Shown: piece after piece, positions 21,655-32,500 of the stretch
Position numbering within the stretch: the first letter of the stretch is position 1
Layout: every line of letters begins with the position of its first letter
Origin: Earliella scabrosa
Lineage: Eukaryota > Basidiomycota > Agaricomycetes > Polyporales > Polyporaceae
Assembly (NCBI GenBank): GCA_022605405.1
Contig: JABYQQ010000008.1
Span: 2,170,001-2,234,000 of the forward strand
Reading direction: 5' to 3'
Length of the DNA stretch: 64,000 bases
Translations under genes and position numbers: made by a program
Notes under the pieces: model-generated
What the model saw: the letters and a program-made list of their open reading frames with translations, nothing else
What the model was told of the DNA's origin: nothing
Databases searched by the model: none

Positions 21655-22985
21655 TTCCACCCCGCCCTCCACATCATCCCTTGTGTCCAAGTCGAGTTGC
21701 TGGTGTTCGTGCCGCACGGGCGGATCTGGACCGTGACGCGCAAGCCGCGCAACGCTGTCCCATCCCCCTCCCGCTGCCTCCTTGTAAGTCTCGCATTCAT
21801 TGATTCACTTTTCGAACCTCATTCGTTTACAGTGGACCAGACGGCGTTGGACAAGACGGCGTGGTTCGTTGAGGTCGGATCCGCACCAACGACGCACGTC
21901 TGGTTCACGACCGCCTCGTTCTCGCGCTCTACCCACGGACATGACAATGACGCAGCCAGCCACTGCCCGAACAGATCACGACCGTGCAGCCCGCACTGGG
22001 TGTTTTATTGGACACGACAACGACGCAGCCAGCCACTCGAACACATCACGACCGTGCAGCCCTCACTGGGTCTTTCATTCATTGCAATTTGGATCCCGCA
22101 AGGCAAAACGACGGCAGTATGTACTTGACGGGCCCATCCGTTTCTCGCGCTGCTTCCACCGCCGGCCGTCTCGCCAACTTGAACGATATGCTCGCCTCTA
22201 CTCGACATGGAAGATCTACATCCTCACGGGCGTCCCCATATCCCTCGGAAACACCGTCCAGCACTGGAATCGCTCATACCAAAGCCGCGCAGTCCTTCTT
22301 CCAGAGCCCTACCTCCATCGTCTCGCGCTCGACGATCGCATGCTCTACGCTCGCTCCACGACCAACGGCTTCAGCCTCATCGATGGGCCCGAGGACGTTT
22401 TCCGTCTGCTCCGAGCCCTGCACGGCAGTTTTGGCAGGGCCGTGTCCCCTGGCTGATGTTCCACACCACACAACTGTTAACTGGCACTCCCCGCCGCCGT
22501 CCCCCCTAACCCCATGCACACTGCGTCAACCCGGCTGTGTACCAGTACATTATCGCTGTCGAGCACGACTCGTCCTGGTTCTCTGAGACCGCCGCCGCGT
22601 TCTCCGTCGACTTCACGTTCACGCACACCCTGCACGCTAACTGCGTCCCCGCCGTCCGAGTCCGCTACTGACGCGAGTTCCATTCCCCGCCCGGCCGGGG
22701 CCTGGGACGGACAACATCCTGGACGACACCCCCGACGACGCTGTCCAGTGGGAGCTCGTCATCGACAACAACAGTGACACGTACAGCCCAGACCCGCTCA
22801 TACTCCCGGACCTCAAGGAGTCGACGTCCCCTGGATTACAACTTCGCTGGCTTCACGATCCACGCCTCAGGCTGGGACCCGCGCCTCATCGTCAGCCGCC
22901 AGCGCTGCAGCGGCATGCGCCTCCAGGACAGCAGACCCTCTCGCAGAGTGCACGGACTTAGAGCCGGACGGAGCTCAACGACTAC
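21655..22985 (+). pseudogene. Third kinase-family copy, C-terminal fragments
   Basis: 21735-21782 corresponds to the end of the kinase part, followed by an intron (GTAAGT at 21783, acceptor near 21831) and the extension start TAWFVEVGSAPTTHVWFTTASF. 21960-22480 has lost clear similarity. 22510-22870 gives QYIIAVEHDSSWFSET and, in another frame, WELVIDNNSDTYSPDPLILP, which I recognise as the distal part of the same extension. Several frame changes and a stop separate the pieces. Confidence 0.55.
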
Positions 22986-23400
22986 GGCGCGCACGCTGCC
23001 GAGGGGACGACAATCCGCGAGCCGGTGAAAGTGTGCGCATGTGTCGTAATCTTATCCACCCAGTTCTGTAGGTTGCTAACTTGCGTCTCTCGTGGATCAT
23101 TTATCTCCCAGTGTGTGTATTCTACTTGCCTCGTGTGGCTCGCCGTATCGCTTGCCACGGGAATAAACTATGTACACACCTATATTCGTGCTACTCAATC
23201 AATACAGCACCGCGCGACGGGCGGGCGGGTCAAAGTCCACTCTCCGTTCACTCACAGCATGAAAGGACTTACCGACGAGATGACACAAGGGCTAAGAAGC
23301 GGCACCCGCAAACCCACGACACACCCCATAGATGGTCGTCGCATCACATCACCATGTCATTATCCCCGTCCCCGTCCTTGTCTTCGCTCCCCGCCTCCGC
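22986..23400. other. Intergenic stretch, nothing recognised
   Basis: No coding-like frame. An AATAAA-like 'gaataaac' near 23160 could be a polyadenylation signal for the upstream gene remnant. Confidence 0.4.
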
Positions 23401-25200
23401 AGACTCCATACATTAGAGCACATTGCCAGCAGACCCCGAGGAGCGCAGGTACGAAAGTCCGCGCGCGGGCGAAGGCGACGCCGCAGCAGGATACGCTGCG
23501 GCCTTGTTTCACAGGCTGACTACAAACCCGACGGCGGAAGATCATGCCCGCGACGAGGTGGGCCACCCTCCGAGTCCAAGCCTTGCCGTCCACCAGCGGA
23601 GGGAGTCTCTCCATCGGCGACATCGGGCTGTGCATCTTGAAGTCGAGGAGCGCGTCGATCTCCTTCGAGCGTTGCTTCTGCAGCTTGCGCATGCGACGCG
23701 CGTCAATCCACGGTGCATGCTTGGAGGTCCCGCGAGCGCGTACGCTTCTCCAAAATGTCCATCTCCGCGTGCATGACTGCGTCAACGCGGTCCGACGGTG
23801 ACTCGGATGTGGCCTCCGCGCGAGACGGAGGCAGCAGGGCGCTGCCAGCAGCGGTGATGCGCTCGTTGAGGTCCGCTTCAGCCATACGGATGGCTCGCTC
23901 CTGTGCAAGAGCGTACTTCTGAAAGGCTCCCTAAGATACCTGCATCGAGCCCTACGTCCAGGATCACGAAGTTGGGACGTCCCTATCCGGCGACGGCGAG
24001 TGCGCTGATGGAGCATCTGCGGGTTGTTAGGCACGAACCGAGACTCACCGGCGATTCAGGAGCACCTACGTACATACAGTATCCAGAGAACCCTCCGCGA
24101 ATGAAGGCTATCGGATAGCCCGTCATCTTCCAACTCAGGCAGAGCACGGTGCGGCGAGTGAGACAGATGATCTGCGCGTCGAAGTCCTGGAGCGAGGGAG
24201 CGTCAATGCGAGCAGACAGCGGCTACATGGGGGCGCAGTGCGAGTGCGATCGTGAGCGATCGTCGCCGCGAATGGAAGTGGGTGTGCTGCTGTCGGCGCC
24301 GTCAGTGCCTACATGGTGTCCCGGTATGCGAGTCAATCGTACCTCGGGACCCGTGAGGTCTACCAAGAGAACGGCCGTTCATGAGAGTCCTAGACAGCGT
24401 CAACGAGGGCGAGTTGCGCCGCATGGTGGGAGATGTCGAGGGACGGGAGAGGAGACGCGGCTGAGGTTGGAGGCCAGCCGGCGAGGAGTCAAGTTGAGCG
24501 ACAGACATCCAAGGGCGCGGGTCGAACACCTGTCCGTCTCAATCCTCATTTTGCACTGTGGAAGCGATCGGATGAGCAAGGATGCCAAGGGAGAGAGAAC
24601 AGGATGGCGTACACGGCATCATCCGAGCTGTTGCGCGGGCAGCAGACGGAGGAGAAGGAACAGAGCAGGAACAGAGAAGGCGGCGAGATGCCGTCCGCGC
24701 GCAGGCGATGTCAGGCCTCGATGCTGAGAGTGGCTGACGAGGTCAGTACGCGATGACTAACGGGCGCATGGCACTGGAGACAGAGGATGCATGGTCGATG
24801 GGAGCGCAGTATAGTTGAGCGGCCAGGGATGGACATGGCTTACCTTGTCGATGCGGCGGTAGTTAATGGCAAGGCTTCGGCGTTTCTCGATGTCGCACGG
24901 ATGCTTCGCGACGTGGGGAGGAGGGTGTCGATGGGAGAAATGGGGATGCGCGGAAGAAGCAAGCCGGTCGTTACGACTTACTGGGCGCAGGGTCTGAGGG
25001 TGGGTGCAGCACACGCCAGCTCGATTACAATGGCGTTGTAGGCAGCCGTCGCTGCGAACAATAGAAGAATTGAGGTCAGTGCGTGCTTGGTGACCGCTGC
25101 GTCTGCGTTGCCCTGACGTTGCCTCGACCCCAGCGTCGGCGTCATGGCTGCAGCCTGACAGCGTTGTCGAGCAGCATGGCGTACACACTCACCAGGATCG
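23400..25200 (-). CDS. Possible multi-exon gene, uncertain
   Basis: Several short stretches on the minus strand look coding and are bounded by plausible splice sites. The best is 24186-24049, 46 codons (DFDAQIICLTRR...GGFSGYCMYVGAPESP), preceded by CCAG and followed by GTGAGT. Others are about 25050-24985 (TAAYNAIVIELACAAPTL) before GTAAGT, about 24895-24845 (DIEKRRSLAINYRRIDK) before GTAAGC, about 23920-23705 (helical: KYALAQERAIRMAEADL...) and about 23710-23520 (WIDARRMRKLQKQRSKEIDALL). The last two are in different frames with no good intron between them, so a frameshift is likely if they are one gene. I do not recognise a family. Start and stop are not fixed. Confidence 0.3.
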
Positions 25201-26108
25201 TGAGCCTGGCTCGTCGCCTCTCCGACGTTCGACGTCGTCCAACGTTGTGTCCAATCTGTGGCCCGGCCAGGGCCCGGCGGAGCCGGCGTTTGGCGCGCGT
25301 CGAAGCCCCGTCGCACACACAGTCCAGCGTCCTCTGCTCAGACTCTGCCCCTGCCCTCGCTCCGCTCCCACCTTGCTCGCTGGCCGCTGTCTGCTCCTCG
25401 CTTGCTCTCCCCTGCCCGCTCCTCTGTGCCCGGACTCTCTCACCGACGCCTCATGTGCACGTTCCAAGCTCGATCGCTCGCCGTCTCTCGCCGTCTCTCG
25501 CCGTCTCTCGCCCTCTCGCTGCTCTCTCTGCCCCTCCGCGTCTCGCCTCGCCCAGCGACTCCTCTCGCCTCCAGCGCTGCCATCACCATCCTCTCTCTCA
25601 TAATTCCCTTCTCCTAGGGCAAGCTTCTCGTTGGCGGCTCCCCGCTCCCCGCCCTCTCTTCGCTGCACGCTGATCTCTGGCCGCTCCTCGACCCCACACG
25701 ACCTATCTTGTCCGTGCGCCGTCTATTACGAGCACACCTTGCTCTCTCCATCGCAGGTACGCCTCTCCCCCCACGCTGGCGCCGTCTCGCGCTCAGAGTC
25801 CCATCCGCGCGTCCTCCACCCCAAACTACGCCGGCCGCTATCCCCTCGATATCTACTGCAAGCTTGCAGTGACTCCCAATCACGCATAACCCCACCAGCA
25901 AACCCGCGCGACGTTTCCCCATACGCACGTCGCAACATCTCTCCCTGACATCTCCACCACCAAGCTCGCACACTCGCATACTGACGCCCTCTCTCATTCC
26001 CGCTCCCGCACCCCGCCATCTCGCTCACGGCCCCGCTGCGTACCACGGACGTTACAGGCAGCCCGGACGTCTTGGGCTAATGAGCTTGTATATACTGTAC
26101 ATTCTCAG
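25201..26108. other. Pyrimidine-rich intergenic region
   Basis: Long C/T tracts (for example near 25480-25540) typical of basidiomycete promoters. Open frames are low-complexity Ser/Pro/Arg and are not credible. It may contain the promoter of the minus-strand exons to the left. Confidence 0.4.
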
Positions 26109-26190
26109 GGCCGCATAGCTTAGTCGGAATGCGTGGGTATTTACATTGCGTTCCAGTCGTGCATGGTTTCGAACCTCGGCGTTGCCTTTT
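26109..26190 (+). ncRNA. tRNA-like sequence with A and B boxes, probably degenerate
   Basis: An A-box-like TAGCTTAGTCGG (26116-26127) and B-box-like GGTTTCGAACC (26165-26175) are spaced about 49 bases apart and followed by TTTTTT (about 26187-26192), a Pol III terminator. The acceptor and anticodon stems pair poorly, and one extra T disturbs the T loop. A functional tRNA is unlikely; a tRNA pseudogene or SINE head is more probable. Confidence 0.35.
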
Positions 26191-26524
26191 TTACACCCAC
26201 ATCCTTTCCACTCTCCCAACTTATTTGCTCACCGCACGAACGTTCCCCAACGCATAATGTACCTATCTATTACTCCCGTTGTCTACGTTCAATGACACTA
26301 CGGTTCGTACATGATGGTTTTGGCAGCTCGCAAGCGCGCGAAGGCCACGTGGCATCCACGCGTCCTGCCGCAGTGCCAACTTCCCCAACTGAAGTTTGAA
26401 CTCGAACCCGTTCCTTGAGTTCCTCCTAGGCCTATCCCCGTTCTCCAGCTCTCCGCCTACGCCCTCACTCTCGCTTCTCTCTCTCTCTCTCGATTTCCTC
26501 ATCGCCATTCTCTCATCTGTCCTC

Positions 26525-28289
26525 ATGGTCACCACTCGATCTCAGAAGGCTTCGCGTGCGGCTGCCTCGAACAGTCCAACCGCCCATCGCTCCTCTCCAC
26601 CGCCCGCGAGGAAGACTCGCTCTCGCTCCAATACCAACAAGACCGCTTCCGCTGTACACTCTCAACGGGGCCGCATTCCTTCTGGCCATGTCCGTCGTGT
26701 CCCGACTGCGCGCAAACCAGACCCCAGCCGGGTCTGGTTGAACATGTGGCGGAAGGGTATCCCTCGCAAGGGACCCGTCACAGGTACGTTTCCCTCAGCT
26801 CGCAGTCTTTACCCGCTAACTCGCTCTCAGCACCCAACGGCGTGAAGCTCCTGGAGAACCACGTGTATGTCTCTCCTTCACTCCTCCGTGCCCCCATCTC
26901 ATCGCTCGCAGCTACAAATGGGACACGCAAGTCTGGCAGAAGATGGGCGAGCAAACCCCGCTTGCCATCATCCTGAGTTTTAGGCATCACAAGCGCAACA
27001 GACGCAATGTACGTGCTCCGCCGTCATCTCACTTGTAAATCTCCTCACCCTTTCTAGATCATGTGTGAACTTGTTCTCGTCGCCGAGGCTGACCAGTTGG
27101 ACCACCAAGTCAACATAATTCCGTCTCCCACTCTCGGCAACCGCCCGCGAGAGCAGGGCATTCGAGGCCAGGTGCAGGTCGTACGAACCGACCTGTGCGA
27201 ACACGTTCAAGCCCACGCCGTCCGGTGCGCCATGCCCGTCCTTCCTCTCGATCCCCTCGGAGTGCGGTTCGAAGGAGCCACCAACGACTGCTCTTGGATA
27301 CCCACCAAGATCTGGCTCTCCTACCAGAAGCACCCGAAGGGGTTCCCGCAATACAAGGTCGAGGAGGTCAGTGCCCTCCTTATTCCCACCCCCACACTGT
27401 TGTTAACCTCCCACAGGACTCCGACTACGGCATCTGTCGCCGCGATGGAGCCTGCGTCTGGGCTCGCGAATACGAGCCCGAGCGTCAGGTGGTCCTCTAC
27501 TGCTCGCGCTGCGGCACCTGGTTCCATCGCCAATGTCTGCTCGTCGTCGACAATCTCGCCAACGTCCGCCGTCGCCGCCTGGTCCGTCACTCGCACCACC
27601 TCGAATGGCAGGTCCCGGACGAGGAGAAGGACGACCCGGCGTCGATCGTATCCGAAGAGCACATCGAGCAAGACCTTTCGGAGACGGAGAGCACCGGTGT
27701 GAGTGATGATGACGAGGCTGACACTGACGATGATAGGTCAGACCGCGCAGGTCACTCCGGTCGAGAGGTGAGCGCATCGCCCGCCAATGTCCCCTCAGCC
27801 CGCGGTGCTCGACGATCCTCTCGTGTCGCACCACGCACCCAACCCAGTGAGGACGAAGATGCAGACGAGGAAGTCCATGGCTCCTCGTCCGACGAAGACT
27901 CAGAGGTTGACGAGCTCGACTCCGACCCCAGCAACTCGGGCGGTGTCGAGGACGACGACATCGCGATGATCTCTGATGAAGACGAGCACGATGACGATGA
28001 AGACGACCGCAACCTCTGGCGGGCCATCCTTGGCCTCCCAGTGCAACGAGGCTACCCCCAACTCGTCAAGCCGGCCCCCCTCTCCTTCGAAATCTTACTC
28101 CTTGCCGCGCGCGCTCTCCCTGGACGACCTGCTGACGTTGCTGCATGGGTGAGCGCCACGTACAAACGGTCCTACGTCTATCTTCCCCCTGACATCCGAG
28201 AGGATCACGCGAACCTCTTCTGGACCGTCGTTGCACAATCCGCAAACGACCGCGTTGTCTACCGGTGCCCTCGAGGGCATTTTGTTTAG
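26525..28289 (+). CDS. BAH/zinc-finger protein, paralogue 1 (523 aa)
   Basis: Five exons with consistent phase: 26525-26783, 26831-26864, 26912-27008, 27058-27366, 27417-28289. The start is the first ATG in frame (MVTTRSQKASRAAA); upstream codons are a pyrimidine-rich leader. The N-terminus is basic. Residues about 90-230 resemble a fungal BAH domain (KWDTQVWQKMGEQTPLAIIL). A finger follows with C240-x5-C246-x15-C262-x2-C265-x4-H270-x2-C273, a PHD-like remnant. Then comes an acidic Ser-rich linker and a conserved C-terminal module ending VVYRCPRGHFV. BAH and PHD modules bind histones or nucleosomes, so a nuclear chromatin role is inferred. It is paralogous to the minus-strand gene at 34877-36135: same finger spacing, same final motif, and an intron at the same place in the BAH part. 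Confidence 0.85.
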
Positions 28290-28423
28290 GCGCTATTTCG
28301 AATTCAAGACGGGACCTCGCGTCAATGTAATAGTACAGTCAACTCCTCCCTCATGTAGCAGTCGCTCTGTTGTTTCGTTCTAGCCCATGTAGTACTCAGT
28401 AGCAGATCAATGCATGCATTCGC
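28290..28423. other. 3' intergenic between paralogue 1 and the copia insertion
   Basis: 134 bp. Together with 34850-34876 it forms the original short gap between two convergent genes. The last five bases, TTCGC, are the target duplication. Confidence 0.7.
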
Positions 28424-29022
28424 TGTTGAACAATGGACTACGAACAGTAGACGCGCATTAGGCGCTATGGGCACTGCTTCTTACGATAGATCTTAGGCTG
28501 TGCTTCTTTCTTTCCATATTAGGTATACGTTGTACGATACACATGGTTACTAGGCTTCTCTTTTGTCCAGTCCATTCCAGTGCGTTCTTCTACGCTCCGG
28601 ACTCTTCTTAGACTGTTCCAGATCGTCCTTGTGACCATACTTTGTTCTCCATTTGTCGTTATCTTTGTTCTGTCTGAGTCATCCTTCGTCGCTCCTTACT
28701 CATCCTCGACTCACTCTGACTCAGACACATCACATGCCCTCCTTACTATCGCTTACTCATGCAGCTCCTTTACGGTATATAAGGAGGACTCTCTGGGACT
28801 CGTCTCCTCAGTCTTTCACTCACTGACTGAGGAGTAAGTACTCGTCTTACCTATGCGTTCATATGCTCTTACTTACAAGTACCTGTGTAGCTTGTCTGTC
28901 CGCTCACTTACTAGGTACTTGGCATTATGCTAATATAGTCTTTCACTCACTGACTGAGGACTTGTCTGTCCGCTCACTTACTAGTCGCTTGCGACATCGC
29001 CTCACAGGTTCTCACTCCATCA
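28424..29022 (+). repeat. 5' LTR of copia copy B
   Basis: TGTTGAACAATGG at the start and CTCACTCCATCA at the end. TATATAAGG at about 28778-28786 is the likely promoter. Downstream of it the block CTTTCACTCACTGACTGAGG occurs twice (about 28817 and 28947), as does TGTCTGTCCGCTCACTTACT, a direct duplication in the expected R/U5 region. Confidence 0.95.
28777..28787 (+). promoter_or_regulatory. LTR TATA box
   Basis: GGTATATAAGG inside the 5' LTR. The same sequence occurs in all four LTRs. By analogy with other LTR elements it should drive the genomic RNA. Confidence 0.6.
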
Positions 29023-29046
29023 GGTTATGAGCCCTGCGCTCTGACC
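29023..29046 (+). other. Primer-binding site, half-tRNA-Met type
   Basis: It immediately follows the LTR. GGTTATGAGCCCTGCGC is the reverse complement of the anticodon-stem side of tRNA-Met (…GGGCUCAUAACC). The next seven bases (TCTGACC) also fit a D-arm such as GGTCAGAGC. Drosophila copia and yeast Ty5 use a cleaved initiator-Met tRNA in the same way; the mechanism here is inferred. Confidence 0.75.
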
Positions 29047-29542
29047 GTTGCTAGTCGTCACATCGCGCGCACCCGACGACTTCTACCCTCGTGCACATCC
29101 TCCACTAACTCCTTAGCTCTTGACTGTGCCTGCCGACACTGCTGCCAGGGGGACATTCCTGCGCTCGTGACGCAGCCCTGAGCGCTCTTTAGTAGTCACA
29201 TAGCTCGTAGTATCGTTGTACAACCTATTGTGCTCTCGAGGCACACGGGTCTTTTTGGATATCCCTCAGCCAGGCCACGCACTTGCGCCCGCCAGCTGTT
29301 GTATCCGGGGTGTCATCACCTTTGGAGCCGGAGGACAACCGTTCGGACCCTCCTTACGATACCATTTTCATACATACATCGTAGCAGACTCTTTCAGGGC
29401 ACAGTTGGCAACTTCTACCCTTGGCATTAGCATATCCGACTTGCTGGTGTTTAAGGTTCACCTGAACAGGTGTTCATCTCTACGTTGCCTTTGCACGAGG
29501 CTTTCCAAACCATCGCAATCTTGAACCTGTCGCAGCGGCACA

Positions 29543-32500
29543 GTGGCTTCATCAGACGACGAACCGTTTGATTGTAGTCACTCATACCATCGGCACGACC
29601 GCGTTGACCAAAGGGACGTCTTCTGGGACGAGTCAGATAGAAGGTGGTACTACTGCGAACGACAACCGTGTCCTAACCGGGAGTCGGAAGTAGTTCAACC
29701 AGACAACTGCACTGTACCTCGTCGTAACGTACCTATCGCTCCTGACCAGGTCTGCCAACCACGAACACCGGACACATCCTCGTCATCCTCATCCCCTGCT
29801 TCGTCTGAGCACGAAGTTGCAAATATCCTCGAAGATCCTGCGGAGCCTCCAGTCCCAAATCCTCTCCCTTCTATCGTTATCTCTCCACCTACACCAACTC
29901 TCACTCCTCTACCAGCCCTCGATCTCATCGTCAACCAGCCTGACTCAACCGACTTCGTCTACTCCTTCACCATGTCGGAAGCCGGAATGGAAAAGAGTCT
30001 TCCTCAGCTCCACGGGCAGGAAGGCTACAAGGAATGGGCTCGTCAGATGAAGGGCTATCTCATGATGATCGATGCATGGGATATCGTCAGCGGCACGGAG
30101 AGTCAACCAGCTGCCACTGATGCGGCTGGTCTCAAGGATTGGAAGAAGAGAGATTCCCGTGCAAGTGGTATCCTCATGTACAAAACCACTGCCGAGGTAG
30201 CCAAGTGCTATGAAGGGAAGAACACCTCGAAGGAGATCTGGGATGCCCTGAATACGACCTACGAGAAGACCGACAACGGGTACAGTTTCTCCCGCTTCGA
30301 ACGGCTTCTCAACTACCCTCGTTTCAACGAGAACAAGTCGATCGTCGACCAGGTCCAGACCTTCATCGGGCTGATGAACGAGCTTACCACAGGCTCCACC
30401 AACACCCTCGCCGAACATATCAAGGTCTACTGGCTCTTCTCCAAGATGCCGGATTCCTATCGCCCGTCGATCTCCACTATCCTTCACACCACGGCTGAGA
30501 CGGACCTGACCCTTGAAAAGGTTAAGCCGAAACTCAAGCTTGAGGACTCCCTCCGTGGTACATCGATCGGTCAGGCGAACAAGATCTCGAAGCCAAAGTC
30601 CAAGCCCAAGCCCCCTTGCGAGCATTGCGGTAAGACGAACCATGACTCGTCGAACTGCTACAAGAAGTTCCCGGAGAAAGCTCCGAAACGGAACAAGGGC
30701 AAAGGCAAGGACAACGGCAACGGCAATGGGAATCAGTCAGGTGGATCTGGGAATAATAATGGACATAACCACGCGCACACTCTAGCAGCCTTTGTACCTG
30801 TATCTACGAGCACCATCAACGAGATCTCCTTTTCAGCTTATAAGGCGGACAACGCCAAAGACATGGACCTTGAGCGAACCACACTCTGGCTCATGGATTC
30901 TGGAGCATCTCAACACGTTACTGGCTGCCTCGAGGACTTCACTGAGTACCGTCCATATGACACACCTGTTCTGTTTGGCACCGCCCAGGCAGGTAGTGAC
31001 GGACATGTCCAAGGACTCGGTGAAGGTACGGTCAAAGGATACACTTATGTGGAAGGCAAACGGGTCTCCTTCACACTTCAGAACGTCTGCTACGTTCCAG
31101 CAGCAGGCAATACCCGTCTGTACTCCACTGGTGTCATCGAGCGCGCGAAGGGGTTCATCTATCAAGGGGGATACTACATGAGGATCTTTGACTCAAGGCC
31201 GGAAGGCTTTGTCGAATCTGGCAAGACGGTTAAGGTTGTCGGCAATGAGGTGGTTACTGCCCACTACGCCGCATCACACAACCTATACTACTTTCTGCTT
31301 GAGAATGCCGAACGTGATCTCAATGCTGCGTCCCACACTACACTCGATCACGACCTTGCTCATCGTCGCTGGGGTCATCCTGGCAAGGAAGCGGTCAAGC
31401 GTCTTCCTGATGCAGTCAACGGTGTAGATGGCATTGACTCTAGTTCATCGGACAAACCATGCGAAGGATGCGCGAAAGGCAAAATGCATCGCCGTCCGTT
31501 CCCTCCGTCTTCGAAACGCGCCTCGGAACCATGCGAACTCGTCCACATGGATGTCGCTGGGCCGATGAGCACCTCGATTGGTGGTTACAGCTACTTCTGC
31601 ACCTTCATCGATGACTACACCGGTCTCGCCTGTGTCTACTGCCTGAAGCGTAAATCCGATCAGGAGGCCGCTTTCAAGGAGTACAAAGCCTGGGCTGAGA
31701 CACAGACCGGTCGTAAGATCAAGAAGGTACGATCCGATCGAGGGGGGGAATATCTGTCCGATTCGTTCGAGTCATTGCTACGCGAATTCGGGATCGAGCA
31801 CGATAAGACGTTGCCTGGCTCGCCTCAGCAGAATGGACGTGCTGAACGCTTCAACCGGACCATTGAGGAGAAGTCACTCTGTATGCTTCACCACGCCGGA
31901 CTCTCTCATGGTTTCTGGAAACTCGCACTTGAAGCAGCCGTTCACATCTACAACCGTCAGCCCATGAAACGACTCAAATGGCAATGCCCCATCACACTCT
32001 GGACCGGTAAGAAACCGGACGTCTCATACTTCCGTGTGTTTGGGTGCAAAGCCTATGTTCACGTGCAGAAGGACAAGCGTCATGGGAAGCTCGACGTGAA
32101 GGCAGTCGAGAGGACGTTTGTGGGCTATGAACCGGGTTCAAAGGGGTATCGTCTATGGAACCCGACTGCCCGCCAAGTCGAAGTATCTCGCGATGTGATC
32201 TTCGATGAGGACGTATTTCCTGCACGTGCAGACACCGGCACTCGTCGCGCTACCCCCGACGACAGTCCGTTCCCTGCTCAACCGTCAGAGGATTCTTCCA
32301 ATGACGATGTTGATCTCCCTGTTCCTCGTGATAACGACGAACCTCCTCCTCCCGCTCCGCCACAAGACCCTGCTCCTGCTCCGCCCGAAGCTGAACCGCA
32401 GCCGCCGCAACCACAACAGCCTCCGCCGCCTCCCGCTCAGATTCCTAAGCCGAATCATCGTCGCGGACGTCATCCTCCTGCCGCAGGAGATGCCCCTCCT

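Noticed and set aside
20880..21800. 306-codon Arg/Gly/Glu-rich minus-strand frame
   Set aside because: It follows the GC-rich minisatellite and runs over the opposite strand of the kinase-family fragment.
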